A DNA stretch of 12,651 bases from an uncultured Johnsonella sp. (GTDB taxonomy: Bacteria; Bacillota; Clostridia; Lachnospirales; Lachnospiraceae): assembly GCA_905373785.1 (NCBI GenBank), contig CAJPUK010000056.1:1-12651 (forward strand). The letters are read 5' to 3'. Below the pieces are notes generated by a model, which saw nothing but the letters and a program-made list of their open reading frames with translations, had not been told where the DNA came from and made no database searches. The first letter of the stretch is position 1. The number at the start of each line of letters is the position of its first letter. This document shows positions 1 through 7,127 of this stretch, piece by piece. A program made the position numbers and the translations under genes.

Positions 1-105
1 CTTTATTAACAGTACTGCGAGTATGATTGAAATAGGGAGTGTTTCTGTTTAATTACTGCTGTTTAATTTGACTATTGTTTATGTTACCAACTCCCCTATA
101 AACCA
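1..105. other. Non-coding left edge, downstream of the Na+ symporter gene
   Basis: No gene is visible. On the minus strand this is the 3' flank of the symporter gene. It holds a 9-bp inverted repeat (atagggagt at 32-40 against actcccctat at 90-99, one bulged base) separated by about 49 bases. Inside that loop is a 10-base direct repeat, ctgtttaatt, at 45-54 and 59-68. The loop is too long and there is no T-run, so this is not a convincing intrinsic terminator. Confidence 0.4.
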
Positions 106-1476
106 TTATTTATTAAAGAAACTATAAAGCCCCAACAAAAATATGCAAAGTATCATAATCGGAAGTATATAGGTCATGTAAAATCTCATGTAATCTTTAA
201 CCTTTATACCGTCTCCCTTATTAGCCTCCGTTTTAAACTTTTCAAATCCCCAGCCATATTTACTTACACAAAATACAGTATAAACCAAAGCCCCCAAAGG
301 AAGCAAGATGTTACTTACTATAAAATCTTCAAAATCAAGTATACCTGAGCCTGCCCCAAGCGGCTGTATATTACTCCAAACATTAAATCCCAGAACGCAA
401 GGCATTGACAGCAGCAGTATAAGTATACAATTTATCACACAGGCTTTAGCTCTGCTGATATGGAATAAGTCTCTGGTACAGGATATAATATTTTCAAATA
501 CCGCAAGTACTGTAGATACCGCCGCAAATGACATAAACACAAAGAACAAACTTCCCCACAATCTTCCAAGCGGCATGTGGTTAAATATATTAGGTAGGGT
601 TATAAATATAAGACTCGGGCCGCTGTCGGGCTGCACATTGTATGCAAAGCAAGCCGGAAATATTATAAGTCCTGATGCAAATGCAACAAAGGTATCAAGG
701 AAGGCAACATTTACCGCTTCTCCCATAAGAGATTGATTATTACCTATGTAACTTCCGAATATCGCCATAGCGCCTATACCAAGACTCAAAGTAAAGAACG
801 CCTGATTCATAGCCGCAACGACTACATTAAACACACCGGACTTTTGCATCTTGGCAAAATCCGGAATCAGATAAAACTTAAGTCCTTCTTTTGCTCCGGG
901 TAAGAATACGCTGTTTACAGCAAGTACCAGCATGATTACAAGCAAAGCTATCATCATTACTTTGGTGATTTTTTCCAAACCGTTTTGAAGACCTATTGCA
1001 CAGACCGCAAAACTTGCAATAACTACCACAGCCATGTAAACAGTCATCTCAAGAGGTGAGGCAAGCATTTGCGAAAAAAGCTTTCCTACCTGCTCAGGGT
1101 TGGCACCTTCAAACTTGCCTATAGCCATATCCACAAAATACCTGAGCATCCAACCTGCTACCGTAGTATAGAACATCATAAGTATATAATTTCCTGCCAT
1201 TGCCACATAACCATGTATATGCCAACTTGTTTTATTAGGCTCCAAGGCTTGATAAAGCCTTACCGGACTTTTTCTGCTTGCCCTTCCTATAGAAAACTCC
1301 ATGGTAAGCACCGGTACACCAAGCACCAACAAAAAGAACAGATACACAAGTACAAAGGCACCTCCGCCGTATTGCCCTGTAATATACGGAAACTTCCATA
1401 CATTTCCTATTCCTATTGCACAGCCTGCACTAAGCAGTATAAATCCCAGTCTGCTTCCTAAACGCTCTCTAGCCAT
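106..1476 (-). CDS. Sodium-dependent transporter, neurotransmitter:sodium symporter (NSS/SNF) family
   Basis: A 456-residue polytopic membrane protein expected to couple Na+ entry to uptake of an amino acid or related small molecule across the cytoplasmic membrane. The NSS signature of helix 1 is present at residues 18-31 (GCAIGIGNVWKFPY), with the unwound glycine-rich stretch and the Asn (N25) that matches the Na+-binding Asn of LeuT. It is followed by the family's GGGAF motif. About 11 to 12 hydrophobic helices are visible, the usual bacterial number, and the length is normal. The ATG start follows an AAAGGGG ribosome binding site. The gene lies 39 bases downstream of prfC on the same strand, so it is probably the last gene of a coaBC-prfC-transporter unit. 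The substrate cannot be read from the sequence: bacterial members carry leucine, tryptophan, tyrosine and others. A link to CoA synthesis (cysteine or another precursor uptake) would be speculation. Confidence 0.93.
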   Translation of the reverse strand: MARERLGSRLGFILLSAGCAIGIGNVWKFPYITGQYGGGAFVLVYLFFLLVLGVPVLTMEFSIGRASRKSPVRLYQALEPNKTSWHIHGYVAMAGNYILMMFYTTVAGWMLRYFVDMAIGKFEGANPEQVGKLFSQMLASPLEMTVYMAVVVIASFAVCAIGLQNGLEKITKVMMIALLVIMLVLAVNSVFLPGAKEGLKFYLIPDFAKMQKSGVFNVVVAAMNQAFFTLSLGIGAMAIFGSYIGNNQSLMGEAVNVAFLDTFVAFASGLIIFPACFAYNVQPDSGPSLIFITLPNIFNHMPLGRLWGSLFFVFMSFAAVSTVLAVFENIISCTRDLFHISRAKACVINCILILLLSMPCVLGFNVWSNIQPLGAGSGILDFEDFIVSNILLPLGALVYTVFCVSKYGWGFEKFKTEANKGDGIKVKDYMRFYMTYILPIMILCIFLLGLYSFFNK

Positions 1477-1515
1477 TTTTAACCCCTTTCAAAACTAAAA
1501 CTCTAATACAGTATG

Positions 1516-3102
1516 CTAATTTTTTGCAAAATCACTAAGTACAAGATCCGGATTTCTTTCCTCTACCATACGTATACTCCATGAATTTACAAAGATAAGC
1601 AAAGGTCTGTCTTTTAAGTCCTTGATTTTCTTCATATCGCTTGTTCCCTGCAATTTATCAATATTGATTTCGCTATAATTATCAATCCATCTTATATGCT
1701 CGTAGGGAAGTTTCTCCAACTTAACTTCTACATTATACTCATTTTCCAACCTGTAAGTCAAAACCTCAAATTGGAGCTGACCTACCACTCCTACTATGAT
1801 TTCTTCCATACCTGTATTGAACTCTTGGAAAATCTGTATCGCACCCTCTTGGGCTATCTGATATATACCCTTGATAAATTGCTTTCTTTTCATGGTATCC
1901 ATCTGCCTTACTCTTGCAAAATGCTCCGGTGCGAAGGTAGGTATACCCTCAAACTCTATCTTATCCTTGGTTGAGAGTGTATCTCCTATGGCAAAGATCC
2001 CCGGATCGAAAACTCCGATTATATCTCCGGCATAGGCTTTTTCAACTATCTTTCTTTCATCCGCCATCATCTGAGTTGACTGATTAAGGCGAAGTTTTTT
2101 CTTAGCCTGTATATGTATAACTTCCATTCCGGGAGTGTATTCTCCCGAACAGATACGCATAAAGGCAATTCTATCCCTATGTGCCTTGTTCATATTTGCC
2201 TGTATCTTAAAAACAAAGGCTGAGAAAAACTCATCCTTCATAGGGTCAACTTCCACATCCTTGCCGCTTCTTCCAAGCGGAGGACTGGTCATATCAAGAA
2301 AATGAGACAGGAAGGTTTCTACACCGAAGTTGGTAAGTGCAGAGCCGAAAAATACCGGAGAAAGCTTACCTTTATTTACTCTTTCCATATCCAGTTCATC
2401 ACTTGCTCCGTCTAAAAGCTCTATATCTTCTAAAAGCTTGGAATAAAGTATCTCTCCTATATCGTCTTTTGCCGCCTTATCCTCAAAAGAAATTATATGA
2501 CTGTCAACTTCCTTCATTCCGGCATGACCTGCACTGTAGCTGTGTATCTTTTTGCTTGCCCTGTCATATACTCCCTTAAACTCCTTGCCGCAGCCTATAG
2601 GCCAGTTTATAGGGCAGGTTCTTATACCGAGCACTTCCTCTATATCGTCAATCAGTTCAAAAGGATCTTTTGCCTCTCTGTCAAGCTTATTAATAAAGGT
2701 AAATATAGGTATATTCCTCATCACACAAACCTTAAAAAGCTTCTTGGTCTGTGCCTCTACACCCTTGCTTGCATCTATTACCATTACCGCCGAGTCGGCT
2801 GCCATAAGTGTTCTGTAGGTATCTTCCGAGAAGTCCTGATGCCCCGGAGTATCAAGTATATTTATACAAAAATCATTATAATTAAACTGCATTACAGATG
2901 AAGATACGGATATACCTCTTTCCTTTTCTATATCCATCCAGTCACTGACGGCATACTTTGCAGTCTTTCTACCCTTTACGCTTCCGGCAAGGTTAATAGC
3001 ACCTCCATACAGCAAAAACTTCTCGGTAAGAGTAGTTTTACCGGCATCCGGATGGCTTATAATTGCAAAAGTACGCCTTTTTTTTATCTCATCAAAATTC
3101 AA
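1516..3102 (-). CDS. prfC: Peptide chain release factor 3 (RF3), translational GTPase
   Basis: RF3 is a cytoplasmic GTPase that removes RF1/RF2 from the ribosome after peptide release. The 528 residues match the family length. The G domain is intact: G1 HPDAGKTT (17-24), G2 region GISVSSS (63-69), G3 DTPGHQD (84-90), G4 NKLD (138-141). The opening KRRTFAIISHPDAGKTT distinguishes RF3 from EF-G and TetM-type proteins. The EF-Tu-like second domain and the RF3 C-terminal domain follow. The start is TTG, not ATG: AGGAGG lies 7 bases upstream and no in-frame ATG precedes the G1 loop, so the rare start looks real. It lies 27 bases after coaBC and 39 before the symporter gene, consistent with one transcript. 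Nothing suggests truncation or horizontal transfer. Confidence 0.96.
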   Translation of the reverse strand: MNFDEIKKRRTFAIISHPDAGKTTLTEKFLLYGGAINLAGSVKGRKTAKYAVSDWMDIEKERGISVSSSVMQFNYNDFCINILDTPGHQDFSEDTYRTLMAADSAVMVIDASKGVEAQTKKLFKVCVMRNIPIFTFINKLDREAKDPFELIDDIEEVLGIRTCPINWPIGCGKEFKGVYDRASKKIHSYSAGHAGMKEVDSHIISFEDKAAKDDIGEILYSKLLEDIELLDGASDELDMERVNKGKLSPVFFGSALTNFGVETFLSHFLDMTSPPLGRSGKDVEVDPMKDEFFSAFVFKIQANMNKAHRDRIAFMRICSGEYTPGMEVIHIQAKKKLRLNQSTQMMADERKIVEKAYAGDIIGVFDPGIFAIGDTLSTKDKIEFEGIPTFAPEHFARVRQMDTMKRKQFIKGIYQIAQEGAIQIFQEFNTGMEEIIVGVVGQLQFEVLTYRLENEYNVEVKLEKLPYEHIRWIDNYSEINIDKLQGTSDMKKIKDLKDRPLLIFVNSWSIRMVEERNPDLVLSDFAKN

Positions 3103-3129
3103 CTCGTTGCCTCCTAAAAATATTACTTA

Positions 3130-4332
3130 TTATTGCTTTTTTTCACTATATTTAATGATTTCATCCAAAATCTTATGGGCTACTTTCTTCTTGGATAAAA
3201 CTTCGGTTTGTATAATGTCCTCTTTTGTTATAATACTAACCTTATTGGTATCTTTTCCAAAGCCTGCACCCTCTTCTTTTAAGTTGTTGGCAACTATCAT
3301 ATCCAAGTTCTTTTTTTCGAGTTTAAGCTTTGAATTCTCTATTAAATTGCTTGTTTCCATTGAAAAACCGCATAAGAATTGATTATCTTTTTTATTCTCT
3401 CCAAGATACTTTAGTATATCGGTAGTTCTTTCAAGTCTTATACTAAGCTCTCCATCCGATTTTTTCATCTTTTCATCAGATACATCATAAGGTCTGTAAT
3501 CCGCCACTGCTGCCGATTTGATTATAATATCAGAATCACTTGCAAATTCTTTCACAGCCTCATACATATCCTGCGCAGACACCACATCCACTATATCAAC
3601 AAACTCGGGTCTTTTCAGTGCTGTTTTACCAAGTATCAGTCTTACCTTAGCTCCTCTGTAGGCTGCCGCCTTGGCAAGTTCTATACCCATCTTGCCGCTG
3701 GAATGATTGCTTATAAAGCGTACCGGATCTATTTTCTCTATAGTAGGACCTGCGGTAACAAGTACATTTTTACCTGCCAAGTCCTTCTCATAGGCTATAT
3801 TCTTTACTATATGAGCAAATAACACTTCTATATCCGCAAGCTTACCCTTTCCCACATCTCCGCAGGCAAGCCTTCCGCTTGCAGCTTCTATTATCTCATA
3901 TCCGTAAGAGCTTAGTTTTTCCAGATTATTTCTGACCGTTATATGTTCATACATATTTGTATTCATAGCCGGAGCTGCGAGTATGGGACATTTTGCCGCC
4001 AAAACGGTAGTTGTAAGCATATCATCTGCAATACCTGCACTTAACTTTGCAATAATATTCGCAGTTGCCGGAGCTATAAGTATCAAGTCGGCTTTTTTAG
4101 CAAGGGAAATATGCTCCACTTCAAAGGTAAAACCTCTATCAAAGGTGTCAACTATACATTTATTGCCGCTAAGCACCTCAAAAGTGGTCGGTGTTATGAA
4201 ATTAGTTGCATTCTTTGTCATAATAACATGAACTTCTACTCCATGTTTTACCAGATCACTTACCAGATTTGCCGTCTTATATGCCGCTATACCGCCACTT
4301 ACTCCTATAACTACACATTTTGACATTAACAT
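3130..4332 (-). CDS. coaBC: Bifunctional phosphopantothenoylcysteine decarboxylase / phosphopantothenate-cysteine ligase
   Basis: This protein carries out two steps of coenzyme A synthesis: ligation of cysteine to 4'-phosphopantothenate (CoaB) and FMN-dependent decarboxylation to 4'-phosphopantetheine (CoaC). In a 400-residue product, the N-terminal CoaC flavoprotein domain (about 1-180) shows the catalytic His in VEHISLAK (H74), the PAMN motif (121-124) and the active-site Cys in RLACGDVGKGKL (C157). The C-terminal CoaB Rossmann domain (from about 185) shows LVTAGPTIEKIDPVR, SNHSSGKMG, SAAVADYRP (273-281) and the lysine loop EKMKKS. I moved the start from an upstream GTG (4350) to the ATG at 4332, because GGAGG sits 5 bases before that ATG and would lie inside the longer frame. 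A second ATG at 4326 is also possible. The gene is divergent from coaX, which does the preceding step, and heads a probable operon with prfC. Confidence 0.96.
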   Translation of the reverse strand: MLMSKCVVIGVSGGIAAYKTANLVSDLVKHGVEVHVIMTKNATNFITPTTFEVLSGNKCIVDTFDRGFTFEVEHISLAKKADLILIAPATANIIAKLSAGIADDMLTTTVLAAKCPILAAPAMNTNMYEHITVRNNLEKLSSYGYEIIEAASGRLACGDVGKGKLADIEVLFAHIVKNIAYEKDLAGKNVLVTAGPTIEKIDPVRFISNHSSGKMGIELAKAAAYRGAKVRLILGKTALKRPEFVDIVDVVSAQDMYEAVKEFASDSDIIIKSAAVADYRPYDVSDEKMKKSDGELSIRLERTTDILKYLGENKKDNQFLCGFSMETSNLIENSKLKLEKKNLDMIVANNLKEEGAGFGKDTNKVSIITKEDIIQTEVLSKKKVAHKILDEIIKYSEKKQ

Positions 4333-4361
4333 ATTAACCTCCATTGTCACAAGAGCCGAAC

Positions 4362-4427
4362 TATGATAAACTGATAAATTATATTTATCGGTTTATCAGC
4401 TTGCATTAACCGATTAAGTTTATCATA
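4362..4427. repeat. Nested GATAAA/TTTATC inverted repeats in the coaBC upstream region
   Basis: Five copies of GATAAA (three on the minus strand, two inverted) fall in 66 bases. The outer arms, tatgataaact (4362-4372) and agtttatcata (4417-4427), are perfect 11-bp inverted repeats. Inside them, read on the minus strand, ATCGGTT pairs with AACCGAT, while GATAAAT-ATA-ATTTATC and CTGATAAA...TTTATCAG offer alternative, mutually exclusive pairings. The block ends 29 bases before the coaBC ATG. It may be a repressor operator array or a structured mRNA leader; the sequence alone cannot separate these. It matches no riboswitch class I can recognise. Confidence 0.6.
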
Positions 4428-4513
4428 CTGAAACTAAGTAGGCAAGCTGTTATTCCAAGCACTTATTTAATTTAAGAAGGGAAATGTTACAGTTTATAAA
4501 AGTCATGTAATTC

Positions 4514-4542
4514 ATCAAAATAGCAGCGATGTAATGTGTCAT
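4514..4542 (-). promoter_or_regulatory. Candidate sigma-A promoter for coaBC-prfC
   Basis: On the minus strand, ATGACA (plus 4537-4542) is followed after exactly 17 bases by TTTGAT (plus 4514-4519), a 5/6 and a 4/6 match to the consensus hexamers. The -35 lies inside the left arm of the 14-bp inverted repeat. Transcription from here would give a leader of about 175 bases containing the GATAAA cluster. An alternative -10 is TATGAT at 4422-4427, but it has no good -35. The -10 is mediocre, so this is tentative. Confidence 0.4.
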
Positions 4543-4651
4543 TGATATTTAATTAATATTGCCAATAGTATAGTCACTCTCAATTTTCTTTACTATATAT
4601 CTGTTGTAATCTATTAACAAAGTAGTAATAAAGCCGGATATCAATGACACA
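4535..4651. repeat. Perfect 14-bp inverted repeat bracketing 89 bases between coaBC and coaX
   Basis: The left arm tgtgtcattgatat (4535-4548) is the exact reverse complement of atatcaatgacaca (4638-4651). Each arm contains an outward-facing ATGACA hexamer that fits as a -35 for the gene on its side. The 89 bases between are AT-rich and show no reading frame of interest. No flanking target-site duplication is evident, so a miniature transposon is not supported but not excluded. Confidence 0.7.
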
Positions 4652-4672
4652 CTAAACTCTCTTTTTTATACT
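4644..4672 (+). promoter_or_regulatory. Probable sigma-A promoter for coaX
   Basis: ATGACA (4644-4649), a 17-base spacer and TATACT (4667-4672) match the consensus 5/6 and 5/6. Transcription would start near 4679, about 45 bases before the coaX ATG. The -35 is embedded in the right arm of the 14-bp inverted repeat, so any protein binding that arm would act directly on this promoter. Confidence 0.6.
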
Positions 4673-4723
4673 GTTTTGATGAAAATGAATGATCAACATT
4701 AACTGTAGTCGGGTAATAAAACA

Positions 4724-5494
4724 ATGATACTTGCAATAGATATGGGAAATTCCAATATAGTAATAGGAGGCATAGATAAAAGTAAAATCTATTTTTTAGA
4801 AAGGGTTACTACCACACTTAATAAAACCGATCTTGAATATGCCGTTAATATCAAAAATATACTTGATATACATGGCATAGACAGCTCTCTTATCGAGGGT
4901 GCCATACTCTCAAGTGTAGTACCTCCTCTTAATAAGGCTATTATTTCAGCGGTTAAAAAATCGGTCAAGCTTGACTGTATGCTTGTAAATCCCAATATGG
5001 AAACCGGTATTGATCTGCTTATGGACTCACCTTCATCCGTAGGATCCGATCTTATAGTAGACTCCGTTGCGGCAGTGCATGAGTATAAGCTTCCTTTGGC
5101 AGTTATAGATATGGGTACTGCAACAACTATATTTGTAATCGATGAAGAAAAGAACTTTATAGGCGGTATAATACATCCGGGAATCAGAGTTTCTTTGGAG
5201 TCTTTAAGCAGAAATACCGCTCAGCTTCCTGCCATAGACCTTGATGCTCCAAGCAATATTATTTCCAAAAACACCATAGACAGTATGAAGAACGGTATAC
5301 TCTACGGTCATGCCGGCATGATAGATCGCTGTATTGATAAAATGGAAGAAGAAATAGGTAAAAACCTTACAGTTATAGCTACCGGCGGTTTTTCCTCTTA
5401 TCTTAAACCTCTGTGCAAACATGAGCTTATACTTGATGACAACCTTTTATTAAAGGGGCTTAGAATTTTGTACGAGTTAAATAAAAAAAGCTAA
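4724..5494 (+). CDS. coaX: Type III pantothenate kinase
   Basis: CoaX phosphorylates pantothenate to 4'-phosphopantothenate with ATP, the first committed step of CoA synthesis, and type III enzymes are generally not feedback-inhibited by CoA. The 256 residues match the family. ASKHA-fold signatures are present: DMGNSN at 6-11 (phosphate 1), the G-x-D segment VGSDLIVD (106-113), IDMGTATT (128-135, phosphate 2), GGIIHPG (147-153) and ATGG (219-222). An oddity is that the common family motif GADR reads GSDL here (D109 kept, Arg to Leu at 110). The ATG start has only a weak ribosome binding site (cggg, about 10 bases upstream). It is transcribed divergently from coaBC, which takes up the pathway after it, and ends about 50 bases before a strong terminator. 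Confidence 0.94.
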   Translation: MILAIDMGNSNIVIGGIDKSKIYFLERVTTTLNKTDLEYAVNIKNILDIHGIDSSLIEGAILSSVVPPLNKAIISAVKKSVKLDCMLVNPNMETGIDLLMDSPSSVGSDLIVDSVAAVHEYKLPLAVIDMGTATTIFVIDEEKNFIGGIIHPGIRVSLESLSRNTAQLPAIDLDAPSNIISKNTIDSMKNGILYGHAGMIDRCIDKMEEEIGKNLTVIATGGFSSYLKPLCKHELILDDNLLLKGLRILYELNKKS

Positions 5495-5547
5495 TAAGAT
5501 TAAATCTATTATTCAGGTTCGGAATTTTATAAAGGTCAAATAAAAAC

Positions 5548-5585
5548 GGCAGCCTATAACCGTACTTTGGCTGCCTGAAGTTTTT
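5548..5585. terminator. Bidirectional intrinsic terminator between coaX and the convergent small gene
   Basis: A 7-bp GC-rich stem, ggcagcc (5548-5554) and ggctgcc (5569-5575), encloses a 14-base loop. On the plus strand TTTTT follows five bases after the stem (5581-5585). On the minus strand the stem is followed almost at once by GTTTTTATTT. It therefore suits termination of coaX and, even better, of the convergent sugar operon. Confidence 0.8.
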
Positions 5586-5603
5586 CCTGTAGCAATATTT
5601 AAT

Positions 5604-5616
5604 GGGATTCGAACCC
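5604..5616 (-). other. tRNA T-arm-like sequence without a tRNA gene
   Basis: Read on the minus strand, GGGTTCGAATCCC is a textbook tRNA T-stem/T-loop. I tried to extend it: the fourth T-stem pair fails, no matching acceptor strand or anticodon arm with U33 is found upstream, and no CCA follows. It could be a leftover tRNA 3' end, such as an old attachment-site duplicate, or chance. The rest of the 5495-5763 gap holds the terminator, a 7-base tandem repeat (tttaaca twice, near 5640-5653) and nothing else I can identify. Confidence 0.25.
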
Positions 5617-5763
5617 TTACAGGGTGCATTACATAGCCTTTAACATTTAACATTGACTAAAACCGCACCAAATCCGGCTTTCCAAAGCATAAACACTAAA
5701 CATATACTTTTACTTATACCGGTTAATTTAAGCCATTTAAGTTGCTACAGGCGGAAAACTTAT

Positions 5764-6270
5764 TTAGATATCCACCTCTATCGTGGCGGTATTATTAATC
5801 AGATCTACTGCGGTCTGTGCCTTGCTAAGTTCTTCCACTACGCTAAAATAATCTTTTTCAGCTTCCTTCGGATCATAGTTTGTATACCTGTAGTCAATAA
5901 TATTGCCTGCACGACCGAACGAATTATCTCTGACCTTCTCCTGCCTGCTCATCAAGCCTTGTAACACTTCTTTTTTGGCAGACAGTTGAGGTATATAGAT
6001 AAGAAGCTGATCAAGCGTCATAGCAAACTCCTCAACATTTGTACTTATATTAAATACATTTATGGCGTTTCTGAGTTTTCTTATCTTTTGGTCTATATCT
6101 TCAACAACCCTTCTTGTATCGTCATAACTATACTCAGGACGAAGTTCCTCAAGGTTTTCAGTAGTTGCCGCAACAAAGGTTGAGTTCATTGCCTCCTTTT
6201 GAAGCAGATTGTCCTTTTCATAATTCAGCAACTTGATCTGCTTTGCCGCTTCTGAAATCGTATATTTCAT
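5764..6270 (-). CDS. Small helical protein resembling the DIP1984/septicolysin-like family, function unknown
   Basis: This 168-residue soluble protein has no signal peptide or membrane segment and is rich in charged helical segments. The layout resembles DIP1984-type proteins: an N-terminal helix with KQIKLLNYEKDNL, a central block RKLRNAINVFNISTNV (64-79), where the family has a conserved arginine/asparagine helix followed by N-x-T, then a leucine-rich helix (about 85-108), and a C-terminal helix AQTAVDLINNT matching the family's final 'LD..N' block. I made this match from memory of the family layout, and it is not certain. The family has no settled biochemical function. The ATG follows AAGGGAG. 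It lies 59 bases downstream of the DeoR gene on the same strand, so it may be the last gene of the sugar operon or have its own promoter; I see no clear promoter in the gap. Confidence 0.75.
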   Translation of the reverse strand: MKYTISEAAKQIKLLNYEKDNLLQKEAMNSTFVAATTENLEELRPEYSYDDTRRVVEDIDQKIRKLRNAINVFNISTNVEEFAMTLDQLLIYIPQLSAKKEVLQGLMSRQEKVRDNSFGRAGNIIDYRYTNYDPKEAEKDYFSVVEELSKAQTAVDLINNTATIEVDI

Positions 6271-6301
6271 GCTTTTCTCCCTTCTATACTTTAATGCATG
6301 A

Positions 6302-6322
6302 TTAATGCGGTTTAGGCATTAA
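6302..6322 (-). other. Stem-loop between the DeoR gene and the small DIP1984-like gene
   Basis: A perfect 7-bp stem, ttaatgc (6302-6308) and gcattaa (6316-6322), has a 7-base loop. A third copy of ttaatgc lies at 6291-6297. No T-run follows in either direction, so it is not an intrinsic terminator. It might protect an mRNA 3' end or be an operator; its role is unknown. Confidence 0.35.
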
Positions 6323-6329
6323 GATAGCC

Positions 6330-7109
6330 TCAAATACCGCTGTCTGCATACACTATTTGAACCTTGTCTTCCATAGCTACATAGTCAAAGGTTTCATTCT
6401 TTTTATCGGTTATAAGAAAATCAACCTCTCCCTCATCATCTGCCACCTTTGCCAGATAGCTGTCCCCGAATTTTGAGTTATCTGCAAGTACAAAGCTTTG
6501 TTTTGCAGCCTTAAGCATCTCTCTTTTTACAGCCGCATCATCAAAATTTGTAACCGAATATCCGTAACCCAGAGCTACTCCGTTAAGCCCTATGAAACTC
6601 TTGTCAACTCTTAAATCCCTTATGGTTCTTTCGCTTATTTTTCCCATAGTGGAATTATTGTGAGATCTGAACTCGCCGCCTATCTGAATTAAGGTAATGT
6701 CTTTGCAGTCCTTTAATAAATTAACCAAATTAACTGAATTTGTAAGTATGGTAAGGCCCTTTTTTTCATCTTTTACAAGAAGCTTTGCAAGTTCAAGCAC
6801 TGTAGTTGAACCGTCACACATCACGGTATCATTATCATCTATAAATTTATAGGCTTCCTTTGCTATACTTTGCTTTTCTTCTATGTGAACTATAAGCAAA
6901 TCACTCATCATATAATTCACCGCAGCCGAATAAAATGGTATGGCGCCGCCATGGGTGCGTCTAAGCTTCTTCTCTCCTTGAAGCTCATCCAGATCCTTCC
7001 TTACCGTAGCCTCTGTAATACCAAGTTGCTTACTGAGCTCAGCAACTCTTACCGCCTTTTTTCTGTTAAGAATGTCACATATATACTTTTTTCTTTCTTC
7101 TGCAAGCAT
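6330..7109 (-). CDS. DeoR-family sugar-responsive transcriptional regulator
   Basis: This 259-residue repressor-type protein has an N-terminal winged helix-turn-helix (about 1-58), with the recognition region ITEATVRKDLDELQ and the family hallmark RRTHGGAI. The C-terminal sugar-phosphate-sensing domain (DeoRC, about 75-250) shows MCDGSTTVLELAKLL, IGGEFRSH, VDKSFIGLNGV and the near-terminal ADNSKFG, all typical. Family members bind operators upstream of sugar operons and release them on binding a phosphorylated sugar. This one is encoded at the end of the ABC transporter/kinase/aldolase operon, 18 bases after the phosphofructokinase-family gene, and so probably controls it in response to one of its own intermediates. 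The operator would lie upstream of the operon, beyond the right edge. The ATG follows GGGAG at good spacing. Length is normal. Confidence 0.93.
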   Translation of the reverse strand: MLAEERKKYICDILNRKKAVRVAELSKQLGITEATVRKDLDELQGEKKLRRTHGGAIPFYSAAVNYMMSDLLIVHIEEKQSIAKEAYKFIDDNDTVMCDGSTTVLELAKLLVKDEKKGLTILTNSVNLVNLLKDCKDITLIQIGGEFRSHNNSTMGKISERTIRDLRVDKSFIGLNGVALGYGYSVTNFDDAAVKREMLKAAKQSFVLADNSKFGDSYLAKVADDEGEVDFLITDKKNETFDYVAMEDKVQIVYADSGI

Positions 7110-7127
7110 ATCACTCTCCCGATAAAC

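Noticed and set aside
32..99. Terminator for the symporter gene from the atagggagt/actcccctat repeat
   Set aside because: The loop is about 49 bases and no T-run follows. The true terminator is probably to the left of the window.
308..1498. Plus-strand reading frames opposite the symporter gene
   Set aside because: They are antisense shadows of a clear NSS transporter. The encoded peptides have no recognisable domain and no matching ribosome binding sites were evident.
4679..4702. Seven-codon leader peptide before coaX
   Set aside because: It would start at the predicted transcription start with no ribosome binding site, and has no run of regulatory codons.
5590..5680. A complete tRNA gene on the minus strand around the T-arm-like sequence
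   Set aside because: No acceptor-stem partner, no anticodon arm with U33 at the right spacing, and an imperfect T-stem.
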